DNA of 64,000 nucleotides from Mycobacterium sp. NS-7484 (GCF_001953975.1 NZ_MBEJ01000028.1:124001-188000), one strand, 5' to 3'; positions 46,323 to 55,336 are shown, counted from the stretch's first letter. Numbers and translations: made by a program. Notes: generated by a model not told the origin, from the sequence alone.

Positions 46323-47330
46323 TCAATCGTCGATCAAACCGAGCTTTCGATAAGCGGTCTCGATCTGGGTCTTGGCGACCTCGGGCAATAGCACCTGCGG
46401 TGGACGGGAATGGGGATAGTCACCGATCGGCAACCCCAGCACGGACGCTGCATGCTTGAACGCCCCGGCCCAGTGGGTGAAGTAGTCGGCCCGGCCCGGG
46501 TAACAGGTGAACCACGAGCCCATGTCCAGACCGAACTGGTCGAGTCCGGATTCCCGGCCGTAGTCCATCGCTTCGATCAATCGGTCGGCGTACACCAGGT
46601 CCCAGTACTCGGTGAAGATACGACGCTGCGGGGTCTCGTAGAGATATCCGGCCGTGCCCAGCTGTGCCGGGCAGACGATGCCGTCGCGCAGCCAGCCGGC
46701 CCGGTACACCGTGGTATCGCATTCCCAGACCGCCAGATACGGCGCCAGTTCGTGCAGTCTGCGGCTGGCCGCCGGCCGGAACGCACCTTCCTTCGTTGCG
46801 CACACCGCCGGGATCTCCTCGGCGATCCGGGCGCTCTCGTCGGGTGTGAGCACGTAACCCGAGGACGGCGAGTTGAACATCCCCAGGGCGATGTCGGTGC
46901 GGTCGGCGATGTAGCGGAAGAATCGAAGGACGCCCTCGCCACCGTGGGCCTCCATCATCGGTGTCTGGATGTAGACGATGTCGGCGCCCGCCTGTTGCGC
47001 GTGCAGCGTCAGCTCCAGACAGTCCTTGGCCGATGTGGCCGCGGTGCAGGCCTGAACCACGACCGCGGGGTTGGCCCGGCGCCCTTCGTCGATGGCCACT
47101 TCCAACAGCTGTTTGCGCTCGGCGAGGGTCAGCGCCCAGAACTCGGCCAAACCGCTGGTACACCAGAGCATCTGGTGACCGAGGTCACCGGCACAGTAGC
47201 GCACCAGGTACCGGTAGGCCGCCCAGTCGATGTCGTCACCGTCAGTGCCGCAGAAGGGCGTGTACAGCGAGTCGCCGATACCACGTAGCGCAGTACGAGC
47301 CCAGTCACGTGCCTCGGATGCCGTCGCCAT
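46323..47330 (-). CDS. DapA-family (class I) aldolase/hydratase-aldolase
   Basis: A 335-residue TIM-barrel protein of the dihydrodipicolinate synthase/N-acetylneuraminate lyase family. The Schiff-base lysine lies in AVCATKEGAFRPA and the conserved Tyr region in GMFNSPSSGYVLTPDES; the substrate loop is MLWCTSGLAEFWALTLAER. The absence of a lysine-biosynthesis context and the presence of echA and SDR genes suggest an aldolase of catabolism, for example cleaving pyruvate from a ring-derived acid, as in hydratase-aldolases of polycyclic aromatics. ATG 47330 follows the SDR stop by 9 bp. Confidence 0.85.
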   Translation of the reverse strand: MATASEARDWARTALRGIGDSLYTPFCGTDGDDIDWAAYRYLVRYCAGDLGHQMLWCTSGLAEFWALTLAERKQLLEVAIDEGRRANPAVVVQACTAATSAKDCLELTLHAQQAGADIVYIQTPMMEAHGGEGVLRFFRYIADRTDIALGMFNSPSSGYVLTPDESARIAEEIPAVCATKEGAFRPAASRRLHELAPYLAVWECDTTVYRAGWLRDGIVCPAQLGTAGYLYETPQRRIFTEYWDLVYADRLIEAMDYGRESGLDQFGLDMGSWFTCYPGRADYFTHWAGAFKHAASVLGLPIGDYPHSRPPQVLLPEVAKTQIETAYRKLGLIDD

Positions 47331-47339
47331 GAGCCCTCC

Positions 47340-48134
47340 TCAGATGTAGTCGCTACCACCATCGACGTTGACGTTCGCCCCGGTCATGTATGAATTTCTC
47401 TTGGACGCGAGAAATGCTGCGACAGGACCGATTTCGCTGGGCAGGCCGGCGCGTGGCAAGTGAGCTGGATGACCGAAGTGCTCATCGATGGCAGCCATCA
47501 GCGCGTAAGGATCGTCGCCGTCGACGCCCACGGTATCGGCCCAGCCCCGCAGGGCCTCTGACGAGATGCTGCCCGGGGACACCACATTGACCATGATCTC
47601 GTCCTTGGCGAGCAACAGCGAGAGGTTCTTCGACGCACTGTTCAGTGCGGCCTTGGCCGCGGTGTAGGCCGGCAGCCGCGTGCTCTGCCGTTGGGTGGAG
47701 TGCGCCGAGAAGTTGACGATGCGAGCCCATTCGGCGTTGCGCAGCAACGGAAGTGCCGCCCGCACGCAGCGCACCATGCCCATCAGACCGGAGTCGAACG
47801 CCTCTTGCCACTGATCGTCGGTCAACTCCTCGAAGTTGCCGGCGGCACCCGGGCCAACGGTGTTGATCAGCGCGTTGAGTTCACCCCAGCGCTCCCCTAC
47901 CTCGGCGAACGCCCGGTCGACCTGTGAGCCGTCCGAGGTGTCGGCGACGATCGCGATGGCCTCCGGCGACCCGATCCGTGCGAGTTCGGTGGCCGCGGCA
48001 TCGAGTACGTCGCGCGAACGTCCGACGATCGCGATCCGGGCGCCGTCCTCGGCCAGGCACTGCGCCGTCGCGAAACCCATGCCCCGGCCACCGCCGACGA
48101 CAACGGTGGCCGCACCTGCGAATCCGAGATCCAT
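47340..48134 (-). CDS. Short-chain dehydrogenase/reductase
   Basis: A 264-residue classical SDR with TVVVGGGRGMGFATAQCLA, NTVGPGAAGNFEELTDDQW, the active-site Ser in VNFSAHSTQRQS, the catalytic pair in YTAAKAALNSASKNLS and the C-terminal YMTGANVNVDGGSDYI. It probably oxidises a hydroxyacyl-CoA or alcohol made by the hydratase of the same operon (48179-48940). Start ATG 48134. Confidence 0.88.
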   Translation of the reverse strand: MDLGFAGAATVVVGGGRGMGFATAQCLAEDGARIAIVGRSRDVLDAAATELARIGSPEAIAIVADTSDGSQVDRAFAEVGERWGELNALINTVGPGAAGNFEELTDDQWQEAFDSGLMGMVRCVRAALPLLRNAEWARIVNFSAHSTQRQSTRLPAYTAAKAALNSASKNLSLLLAKDEIMVNVVSPGSISSEALRGWADTVGVDGDDPYALMAAIDEHFGHPAHLPRAGLPSEIGPVAAFLASKRNSYMTGANVNVDGGSDYI

Positions 48135-48178
48135 GGCCTAAATATCTCCCCCGGTCGCTCCGCTCCTGCCCGCCGGGC

Positions 48179-48940
48179 TCAGGAACCGGTCCAGTTGGGG
48201 GCGCGCTTCTCGGCGAACGCGATCGCGCCTTCCTTGGCGTCGTTCGAAGAGAACACCGGGCCGAGCAGTTCGCCCTGCTTCTTCCACATCTCGTCGGACG
48301 ACCATTCCGAGGACGACGCGATGATCTCCTTGGTCACCGCGACTGCCAGCGGCCCGTTGGCGGTGATTCGATCGGCGAGCTCGAGCGCACCGTCGAGCGC
48401 GGCACCGGGTTCGGTCAGCTTGTTGACGAAGCCCCACGCGGCGGCCTCCTCGGCGGTGAAGCTGTCACCGGTGAGTGCGAGTTCCATCGCCTTCTGGTAC
48501 GGGATGCGCTGGTGCAGTCGCAACAGGCCACCGCCACCGGCCACCAGACCGCGCTTGACCTCCGGGATGCCGAACTTGGCGACCTTGGACGCCACCACGA
48601 GGTCGGTGGCGAGGACGAGTTCAGTACCACCGGCGAGCGCGAATCCCTCGACGGCGGCGATCAGCGGCTTGCGTGGCGGACGCTCGGTGAAACCAGCGCC
48701 GCGCCCGGGTACATAGGGCAGCTCCCCCGCAGCGAACGCCTTGAGGTCCATGCCGGCGCAGAAGTTTCCGCCCGCACCGGTGAGCACCGCCACCGACAGC
48801 TCAGCAGTGTCGTCAAGCTCGTCCATGGCGTCGGCAAGACCCTGAACCACCGCCAGGTTGAACGCGTTACGCGCTTCCGGACGGTTGATCGTGATGATGA
48901 GTGTTCGACCCCGACGCTCTGTGAGAACTTCGTCCGACAT
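48179..48940 (-). CDS. Enoyl-CoA hydratase/isomerase family protein
   Basis: A 253-residue crotonase: ITINRPEARNAFNLAVVQGL, oxyanion parts GGNFCAGMDLKAFA and VEGFALAGGTELVL, and FGIPEVKRGLVAGGGGLLRL at the catalytic region. It belongs to the EchA set of mycobacteria; the substrate is unknown. The frame runs to 49225, but ATG 48940 behind AAGGGGC is the start. It is the first gene of an echA-SDR-DapA-like operon, with operator copy 11 located 42 bp upstream. Confidence 0.88.
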   Translation of the reverse strand: MSDEVLTERRGRTLIITINRPEARNAFNLAVVQGLADAMDELDDTAELSVAVLTGAGGNFCAGMDLKAFAAGELPYVPGRGAGFTERPPRKPLIAAVEGFALAGGTELVLATDLVVASKVAKFGIPEVKRGLVAGGGGLLRLHQRIPYQKAMELALTGDSFTAEEAAAWGFVNKLTEPGAALDGALELADRITANGPLAVAVTKEIIASSSEWSSDEMWKKQGELLGPVFSSNDAKEGAIAFAEKRAPNWTGS

Positions 48941-48982
48941 CAATGCCCCTTTTACTCGCAGCCCAATAACCGCCGAAAAGCC

Positions 48983-49001
48983 TACTATAGGGATTACAGT
49001 A
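48983..49001. promoter_or_regulatory. Shared 19-bp operator, copy 11
   Basis: TACTATAGGGATTACAGTA, one mismatch to the consensus. It lies 42 bp before the echA start at 48940. The 217 bp from here to the TetR gene at 49219 hold no other gene that I can support. Confidence 0.65.
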
Positions 49002-49218
49002 CTGCGATGGCGGCTCGCCGGCGATAGCCGAGCGACGCCGCGGCACCCACGCTGAACGGCACACACAGAAGGGCTACCGGTAAGGTTGACAGCGACAAGC
49101 CCCCGCGACACGCGCGCATAGGCGCAGTTCAAGTGGTAGCCGACGGTAAATTCACCTGCGATTGACCCGCGGCACAGGGACGGCTCGGACAGTATCGACT
49201 TCGATGGAGGTGCCCGCA

Positions 49219-49950
49219 GTGGCAAAGCAACCGACCGCGGAGAAACGCCAACGGCGCGAACGCGGGTCCATCAATCCGGACGACATCATCAAGGGCGCCT
49301 TCGAACTCGCCGAACAGGTCTCGATCGACAACCTCAGCATGCCGCTTCTGGGCAAACATCTGGGCGTCGGCGTCACGAGCATCTACTGGTACTTCCGCAA
49401 GAAGGACGACCTGCTCAACGCGATGACCGACCGCGCCCTGCGCGAGTTCGTCGTGGCCACCCCCTATGTCGAGGCCAAGGATTGGCGCGAGTCACTGGCC
49501 AACCACGCCAGGACGATGCGAAAAGCCTTCATCGCCAATCCGATTCTGTGTGACCTCATTCTCATCCGGTCCGCGCTGAGCCCCCGCGCGGCCCGCCTGG
49601 GCGTCCAGGAAATGGAAACCGCGATCTCGGGCCTGGTGGAAGCCGGACTGTCGGTCGAGGACGCCTTCGACACCTATTCGGCGGTGTCGGTGCACGTGCG
49701 CGGATCAGTCGTGCTGCACCGGCTCTACGAGAAGAATCGGGCCGACGACAACGCGCCGGGTTATTACGAAGAGAGCATGGTCATCGATCCCGAGGTGACC
49801 CCACTGCTGGCGCAGGTCACCAGCGAGGGCCACCGCATCGGGGCGGCCGACGAGAAGAACTTCGAGTACGGCCTGGAATGCATCCTCGACCATGCAGCCG
49901 CCCGGATCGACGCCAACGCCGGCAAGGCCGCGAAAGGTAAGCGCAAGTAG
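49219..49950 (+). CDS. TetR-family regulator, paralogue of the one at 31096
   Basis: A 243-residue TetR protein with the helix-turn-helix SIDNLSMPLLGKHLGVGVTS and IYWYFRKKDDLLNAMTDR. Its recognition helix is nearly the same as in the TetR gene at 31096, and the order of later motifs (NPILCDLILIRS, AFDTYSAVSVHVR, HRIGAADEKNFEYGLE) also agrees, so the two are paralogues. The start is GTG 49219 behind GGAGGT; ATG 49204 is possible. It may bind the same 19-bp motif or the different palindrome at 50082 before the lipase operon. Confidence 0.88.
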   Translation: MAKQPTAEKRQRRERGSINPDDIIKGAFELAEQVSIDNLSMPLLGKHLGVGVTSIYWYFRKKDDLLNAMTDRALREFVVATPYVEAKDWRESLANHARTMRKAFIANPILCDLILIRSALSPRAARLGVQEMETAISGLVEAGLSVEDAFDTYSAVSVHVRGSVVLHRLYEKNRADDNAPGYYEESMVIDPEVTPLLAQVTSEGHRIGAADEKNFEYGLECILDHAAARIDANAGKAAKGKRK

Positions 49951-50081
49951 GCGCCTTCTGACCCGGAGCCGCATTCCGGCTGCTTCTGGCACTTTCACCA
50001 ACCCACGTCGCCCGGACCTGCTCTGGCCCGGGCGTTTTCGTGCTCCGCCAGACTCACTCGATCAGTTGCGTCATCGCCTAT

Positions 50082-50103
50082 TGTTACATTGACAAATGTA
50101 ACA
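50082..50103. promoter_or_regulatory. Inverted repeat upstream of the lipase operon
   Basis: TGTTACATT at 50082-50090 and its exact complement at 50095-50103, with four bases between. It lies 12 bp before the likely lipase start at 50116 and is clearly different from the 19-bp motif. The nearest regulators are the TetR gene at 49219 and the MerR gene at 54524. Confidence 0.7.
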
Positions 50104-50115
50104 GTCTGTGGTGAC

Positions 50116-51111
50116 GTGAACCGCGTGACTGCAGTTGCCTCACCCGACCTACCGGCGGTGCCCACCGAGCGTTCCCGGCGTGCCGTGGTCGCGGCGGCCA
50201 TCACTCGGTGGACGTTGGGCAATCTCACCGGCGTCATCCCGATGAATCGTTCCGGGGTGTGGTTTTCCCGCGGGCTGATCGCCACCATCATGGGGACGTT
50301 GGGAACGATGCCCGACGGCACCAGGGTTGTCCCGGTCCGCCAGCGCGGCGTCCGTGGCGAATGGGTGCTCGGGCCCGGCGTCGAGTTCGGCACATGCGCT
50401 GGGTATTACGTGCATGGCAGCGCGTACGTGATCTGCTCGGCGCGGACGCACCGCAAGCTCGTGGCACAGCTGTCCGAGGCCACCGGCATGCCGTTCTTCT
50501 CGGTCGATTACCGATTGGCACCCGAACACCGATTCCCCGCTGCCGCCGAAGACGTCGAGTCCGGCTACCGCTGGTTGCTCGATCAGGGATATGCCGCATC
50601 GGATGTCGTGATCGGCGCAGACTCCGCCGGTGGACACCTCACCTGCGACCTACTGCTCGAGCATGCCGACGAACCCGGTTTCCAGCCCGCCGCGGTGGTG
50701 CTGTTCTCCCCACTGATCGACCTCACCATGGAGCTCGCGCTGCAACAGGAAACGGTACGACGCGATCCGGCCATGTCCGCCATCGCCGCGCGGGAACTGG
50801 TCCGTCTCTACACCACAGCCCAGAACCCCGATCAGCCGCGGCTGCGCCTCTCCTTCCGAAAAGCAGATCGCCTGCCGCCCATGCTGATCCAGGTGGGTGA
50901 GTTCGAAATGCTCAGCGCGGACGCGCGCCACCTCGACGCCGAGGTGAGAAAGGCTGGAGGGACGAGCATCGTCGAAGTCTGGCCTGGCATGGTGCATGTG
51001 TTCCAGGCCTTGCCACGACTGGCACCAGAAGCCGGACTGGCGCTGCGCCGGGCAGCATGGTTCATCTCCTCCGCCCTGAGGAAGCCCGATACCCACATGG
51101 AGGTGTCCTGA
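50116..51111 (+). CDS. Alpha/beta hydrolase of the hormone-sensitive lipase (GDxG) family
   Basis: A carboxylesterase/lipase of about 331 residues. The oxyanion motif is YYVHGSAYVIC (HGSA in place of the usual HGGG), the nucleophile is in VVIGADSAGGHLTCDLL, the acid lies near LIQVGEFEMLSADAR and the catalytic His in WPGMVHVFQALP. Mycobacterial Lip proteins of this type hydrolyse short acyl esters. The start is uncertain: GTG 50116 or GTG 50125; an upstream candidate at 50089 would lie in the palindrome. One base is shared with the next start (TGATG). Confidence 0.87.
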   Translation: MNRVTAVASPDLPAVPTERSRRAVVAAAITRWTLGNLTGVIPMNRSGVWFSRGLIATIMGTLGTMPDGTRVVPVRQRGVRGEWVLGPGVEFGTCAGYYVHGSAYVICSARTHRKLVAQLSEATGMPFFSVDYRLAPEHRFPAAAEDVESGYRWLLDQGYAASDVVIGADSAGGHLTCDLLLEHADEPGFQPAAVVLFSPLIDLTMELALQQETVRRDPAMSAIAARELVRLYTTAQNPDQPRLRLSFRKADRLPPMLIQVGEFEMLSADARHLDAEVRKAGGTSIVEVWPGMVHVFQALPRLAPEAGLALRRAAWFISSALRKPDTHMEVS

Positions 51112-51968
51112 TGTTCGGAATCGACATGCTGCTCAACGTGTTTCGCGGTGACCGGCGCTGCACCAACGCCAAGGCGGTGGTGACCGGTGCAGGTAGCGGA
51201 ATCGGCCGATCGTTCGCGCTCGAGCTCGCCCGGAGGGGTGGCGAGGTCGTCTGCGCGGATATCGATGGTGACCGGGCGGACGAGACGGTGGAGCTGATCG
51301 GCGAACTTCCCACCGGGAAGGGCCACGCGGTGGTCTGCGACGTATCGGATCGCAGCGCGATCGAGCAGTTGGCCAAGCAAGCCAACAGCGTCTTCGGCGG
51401 CCCACCGACGCTGGTGATCAACAACGCCGGCGTCGGTGTCGGCGGTAAGCCCGTCGGCGCCATCGGATTCGAAGACTGGGACTGGGCGCTCGGAATCAAC
51501 CTGTGGGGGGTGGTGTACGGGTGTGAGGTGTTCACACCCATCCTGCGCGAGGCCGGCCGCGGCGGGATCATCAACGTGGCCTCGGCCGCGGGATTCGCCG
51601 CCGCCCCGTCGATGGCTCCGTACAACGTCTCCAAGGCGGGCGTGATGTCACTGTCGGAGACACTGGCCGCCGAGCTTGCCGGTGCAGGTGTCGCGGTCAC
51701 GGTGCTGTGCCCGACGTTCGTGAAGACCAACGTCTTTCAGGACGGTCGCATTACGCCCGGCTCCATGAATCTCAGCCAGCAACTCGCCCGGTGGACCGGA
51801 CTGTCGCCGGACAACGTGGCCGCCCGCACCCTCGACGCCCACGACGCCGGCCGGCTCTACGTGGTGCCCCAGATCGACGCCACCGTCATCTGGCACCTGA
51901 AGCGGCACTTCCCCGGTCTCTATGTCCGCGGCGCCGGACTGCTCGGCCGCGTTCTACCCAAAGACTGA
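51111..51968 (+). CDS. Short-chain dehydrogenase/reductase
   Basis: A 285-residue SDR: KAVVTGAGSGIGRSFALEL, LVINNAGVGVGGKPVG, INVASAAGFAAAPSMAPYNV then SKAGV (catalytic Tyr and Lys). The C-terminal section (DATVIWHLKRHFPGLYVRG) is longer than in classical SDRs, as in membrane-associated relatives next to MymA-type monooxygenases. ATG 51111 shares one base with the lipase stop and has GGAGGTG upstream. It is the second gene of the lipase operon. Confidence 0.88.
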   Translation: MFGIDMLLNVFRGDRRCTNAKAVVTGAGSGIGRSFALELARRGGEVVCADIDGDRADETVELIGELPTGKGHAVVCDVSDRSAIEQLAKQANSVFGGPPTLVINNAGVGVGGKPVGAIGFEDWDWALGINLWGVVYGCEVFTPILREAGRGGIINVASAAGFAAAPSMAPYNVSKAGVMSLSETLAAELAGAGVAVTVLCPTFVKTNVFQDGRITPGSMNLSQQLARWTGLSPDNVAARTLDAHDAGRLYVVPQIDATVIWHLKRHFPGLYVRGAGLLGRVLPKD

Positions 51969-52013
51969 CGCCTCCGGACACAACTGAACCGCTATTTCGA
52001 GAAAGGACGCACC

Positions 52014-52934
52014 ATGGCGATGGATCTCGACAACATGCTGCAGATGATCAAGGACCGGCAGTGGGCCCTGGTCGACATCGACTGGGACGCACCGGGAGCC
52101 GAGCTGATCGAGCCCGAGCTGCATGCCAAGCTCAAGCCGTTCATGACCGACCTGATGTGGATCGAGAACGTCGGCGCCCGGGGCTTTGCCGCCCTGGCGA
52201 AGAAAGCACCGAATCCGACCCTCAAGAGCATCTACGAGCATTTCCACGCCGAAGAGCAGAAGCACGCCAACGCCGAGCTGGCCTTGATGCGCAGATGGGG
52301 CATGCTCGAAAACGACGAGATCCCACCGCCGAACGTCAACGTCCAACTGGTCATCAACTGGCTCGACAAACATTCGGACGGAATGGGGCTGACGTTCCTC
52401 GGCACAGTCATCCCCATGCTCGAGGTGGCACTGGACGGGGCACTCATCAAGTTCATCACCGACGAGGTCAAGGATCCGGTGGCCCAGGAGGTGTTCAAGC
52501 GGATCAACTCCGATGAGTCCCGGCACCTGGCCGTCGACTTCGAGGTGATGGACATACTGGGCCATGCCGATATGCGCAAGCTGCTGATCGAGCTGGTGGG
52601 CGGGTGGATCAAGCCCACCTTCCTGGTCGGTGTGCTCAGCTACTTCCCGTTGCTGAACAAGATGCGCGACAACATCGTCGAGATGGGCGTCAATGAGGAC
52701 CGGCTGTACCAGGCGATGCGTAGATTCCAAAGTGTCGGCGAGCGAAGCGAATTCGCCCGTCGCCTGCCGATGTACCGGATCATCTCGTGGCAGAGCCGCA
52801 AGGTGATCGACCGGACCTCCAAGTACCACTGGCTGGCCGATTCCCTGGTCAAGATCACCGGGGTGATCCCGATGTCTTTGGTCCAGAACACCCCGACCTG
52901 GTCGCAGGAACTGACCTACGAACCCGTCGCCTGA
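52014..52934 (+). CDS. Ferritin-like diiron protein (metal-dependent hydrolase-like, PF10118-type)
   Basis: A 306-residue helical protein. Two ExxH iron motifs are visible, EHFHAEEQKHANAELALM (about residues 80-97) and INSDESRHLAVDFEVMDI (about 163-180), separated by a hydrophobic segment with VIPMLEVALDGALI. This matches the ferritin-like superfamily of diiron oxygenases and the PF10118-like group. It might be an acyl or sterol oxygenase; the substrate is unknown. It lies 45 bp after the SDR and 17 bp before the BVMO; ATG 52014 follows GAAAGGAC. Confidence 0.78.
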   Translation: MAMDLDNMLQMIKDRQWALVDIDWDAPGAELIEPELHAKLKPFMTDLMWIENVGARGFAALAKKAPNPTLKSIYEHFHAEEQKHANAELALMRRWGMLENDEIPPPNVNVQLVINWLDKHSDGMGLTFLGTVIPMLEVALDGALIKFITDEVKDPVAQEVFKRINSDESRHLAVDFEVMDILGHADMRKLLIELVGGWIKPTFLVGVLSYFPLLNKMRDNIVEMGVNEDRLYQAMRRFQSVGERSEFARRLPMYRIISWQSRKVIDRTSKYHWLADSLVKITGVIPMSLVQNTPTWSQELTYEPVA

Positions 52935-52951
52935 AGGGACCTATCGACGAG

Positions 52952-54517
52952 ATGACTTCTTCTTCCACGTCTGTTGCCATCATCGGCGCCGGATTCGCCG
53001 GCATCGGCGCGGCCATCCGCCTGGCGGCCCAGGGCATCGACGACTTCGTGATATTCGAGCGCGATACCCGCGTCGGCGGGACCTGGCGCGACAATACCTA
53101 TCCCGGTGCAGCCTGCGACATCCCGTCTCGGCTGTACTCATACAGTTTCGCGGCCAACCCGGACTGGTCGCACACCTATTCCGGCAGTGCCGAGATCCTC
53201 GAGTACATCGACGGCATGGTCGAATCGTCCGGTCTGGCACCGAAGATCCGGTTCGGCCACACCGTCGTCGGTGTCTCCTACGATGTGGTTGCCGGTGAGT
53301 GGACCGTGGAGCTGGACGGCCGGGACCCGGTGCGGGCCCGGAACGTCATCGTCGCCTCCGGCCCCCTGGCCAATGCCAGTTTCCCGAACATCCCGGGGAT
53401 CGACACCTACGAGGGCCACAAGATTCACAGCGCCCGCTGGGACCACGACTACGATTTCACGGACAAACGGGTCGCGGTGATCGGGACCGGTGCCAGCGGA
53501 GTGCAGATCGTGCCGGAGCTGGTGAAGACGGCCAAATCGGTCAAGGTCTTCCAGCGCACCCCAGGGTGGGTGCTGCCGAGGGTCAACACCCCGACCAGCA
53601 GCTGGCTCAAGCGTCTCTACCGAACGCTTCCGCTCACCCAGAGCCTCATGCGCAGCGCTTGGTACTGGGGGCACGAGTCGGTCGCCCTCGGCGTGGTGTG
53701 GGACAGCCCGTTCACCCGCGTCGTCGAGGCGGTCAGCATCGCCAATCTACGTCTGCAGGTGAAGGATCCGTGGTTGCGGCGACAGCTCACCCCGGATTTC
53801 TCCGCCGGGTGCAAGCGACTGCTGATGACCAGCGAGTACTACCCCGCCCTGCAATCCGACAACTGCAAGCTCGTGACATGGCCGATTGCGCGCCTGTCCC
53901 CCAACGGGATTCGCACCGTCGAAGGCATCGAGCATCAATTCGACTGCATCGTGTTCGCCACCGGCTTCGATGTCTGCAAGACCGGCACGCCGTTCGCGAT
54001 CACCGGGATCGACGGGCGAGAGCTGGCCGCCGAATGGAGTCGCGGTGCCTACGCCTACCGCAGCGTCGCAGTATCGGGTTACCCCAACCTGTACTTCACG
54101 TTCGGCCCGAACTCCGGGCCCGGACACAGTTCCGCCCTGGTGTACATGGAAGCCCAGATCAACTACATCGTCGAGGCGATATCCACTGTTCTGCGGTACG
54201 ACTGGAAGTCACTGGATGTCCGCCCGGAAGCCCAGGACCGCTACAACGAGGACATCCAACGCCGTCTGCAGTCGACGACCTGGAATTCCGGTTGCCAGAG
54301 CTGGTACCTGACCGAGGACGGTTTCAACGCGACCATGTACCCCGGGTTTGCCACGCAGTACGTCACTCAGCTCAAGACGGTGAACCTGCACGACTACAAG
54401 ATCACCGCACGCCGGGACAGTGAGACCGCGGCGGGCCGCGACAACAACACTGCGGCGGGCCGCGACAACGAGAGCGCCGTGGCGCAGGTCAGCGCCGATC
54501 CCCTGCCCACCGGATAG
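52952..54517 (+). CDS. Flavin-containing Baeyer-Villiger-type monooxygenase
   Basis: A 521-residue class B flavoprotein with VAIIGAGFAGIGAAIRL (FAD), VGGTWRDNTYPGAACDIPS, VAVIGTGASGVQIVPEL (NADPH) and a BVMO fingerprint YEGHKIHSARWD (FxGxxxHxxxWD with Tyr for Phe). It resembles MymA/EthA-like mycobacterial monooxygenases. The last 30 residues contain a short repeat (ETAAGRDNNTAAGRDNES) of low complexity that is not conserved in the family. ATG 52952. With the lipase, SDR and diiron protein it forms one operon, recalling the order of MymA-type loci. Confidence 0.9.
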   Translation: MTSSSTSVAIIGAGFAGIGAAIRLAAQGIDDFVIFERDTRVGGTWRDNTYPGAACDIPSRLYSYSFAANPDWSHTYSGSAEILEYIDGMVESSGLAPKIRFGHTVVGVSYDVVAGEWTVELDGRDPVRARNVIVASGPLANASFPNIPGIDTYEGHKIHSARWDHDYDFTDKRVAVIGTGASGVQIVPELVKTAKSVKVFQRTPGWVLPRVNTPTSSWLKRLYRTLPLTQSLMRSAWYWGHESVALGVVWDSPFTRVVEAVSIANLRLQVKDPWLRRQLTPDFSAGCKRLLMTSEYYPALQSDNCKLVTWPIARLSPNGIRTVEGIEHQFDCIVFATGFDVCKTGTPFAITGIDGRELAAEWSRGAYAYRSVAVSGYPNLYFTFGPNSGPGHSSALVYMEAQINYIVEAISTVLRYDWKSLDVRPEAQDRYNEDIQRRLQSTTWNSGCQSWYLTEDGFNATMYPGFATQYVTQLKTVNLHDYKITARRDSETAAGRDNNTAAGRDNESAVAQVSADPLPTG

Positions 54518-54523
54518 GATTTC

Positions 54524-55336
54524 GTGGTGACCGAGTATCGGATTGACGACCTCGCTCGGGAGGCGGGGACAACAACCCGGAACGTGCGCGTCTACCAGGA
54601 CAACGGGCTCCTGCCCCGGCCCCAGCGTCGGGGCAGGGTGGCCATCTACACCGATCGCCATCTGCGGCAACTGCGCGCCATCACCCGATTGCTCGGTGAG
54701 GGCTTCACCCTCAAGCACATCACGAAGTTCCTGACCGGCTTGCAGCGCGGTCAGAACCTCGTCGACGTTCTGGATCTTTCCGATCTCGAAGAGTTGGTCA
54801 CCGCGCCGTGGTCGCACCCCGAGCCGCGCACCATGTCCCTCGATGAACTCGAAGAGCGGCTCGGTGAGCTGGACCCGACGATGCTGCGACGACTGACCAA
54901 CCAGGGCCTGATCGCACCGACGGCCGAGAAGAACGTCTACTCGGTCACCGATGTGCGGCTCGTCGATGACTTCGCCTCACTCGTCGCCCGCGGAATGCCG
55001 CTCGACATTCTTCTGAAAACCAGTGCGGCGGTTGACAAGAAGCTCGATGCCGCAGCGCGCGAGATGACCCGCGGGGGGCATACCGAAGTGGTCCGCCAGC
55101 GGGGGCCGGGCTGGCTACCCACCAATGATTCCGAACTCGCCTGGGCCGCGGACCTGGTGGACACCATGCGCAGGGCGGCCCGACGACTCGCCCACGCGAG
55201 CCTGGACCGCGCGTTCGACGAAGCCGTCCGCGCGGAGTTGGACGACTATCAAGCAGCGGGCAAGGCGGAACCCGATGGGGAGACCACAGCGGATCCTCCC
55301 CATCGGGCGCACGCCAAACGCGCTAAACCTCGATGA
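54524..55336 (+). CDS. MerR-family transcriptional regulator
   Basis: A 270-residue protein with a MerR helix-turn-helix, YRIDDLAREAGTTTRNVRVY then QDNGLLPRPQRRGRVAIYTD, followed by a second region with a similar plan (LDELEERLGELDPTMLRRLTNQGLIAPT and VTDVRLVDDFASL) and a helical tail. It begins with two GTG codons (54524 and 54527), 6 bp after the BVMO stop, and is probably transcribed with that operon. It may be the operon's activator. It ends 14 bp inside the convergent thiolase gene. Confidence 0.87.
   Translation: MVTEYRIDDLAREAGTTTRNVRVYQDNGLLPRPQRRGRVAIYTDRHLRQLRAITRLLGEGFTLKHITKFLTGLQRGQNLVDVLDLSDLEELVTAPWSHPEPRTMSLDELEERLGELDPTMLRRLTNQGLIAPTAEKNVYSVTDVRLVDDFASLVARGMPLDILLKTSAAVDKKLDAAAREMTRGGHTEVVRQRGPGWLPTNDSELAWAADLVDTMRRAARRLAHASLDRAFDEAVRAELDDYQAAGKAEPDGETTADPPHRAHAKRAKPR

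Noticed and set aside
49076..49094. A thirteenth copy of the 19-bp motif before the TetR gene at 49219
   Set aside because: ACCGGT-N7-ACAGCG has too many mismatches in both arms to be counted.
50116..54517. The operon as the direct orthologue of the M. tuberculosis mymA operon
   Set aside because: The gene order differs, no adhD/fadD13 follows, no virS-type AraC regulator is present and a diiron protein is inserted.
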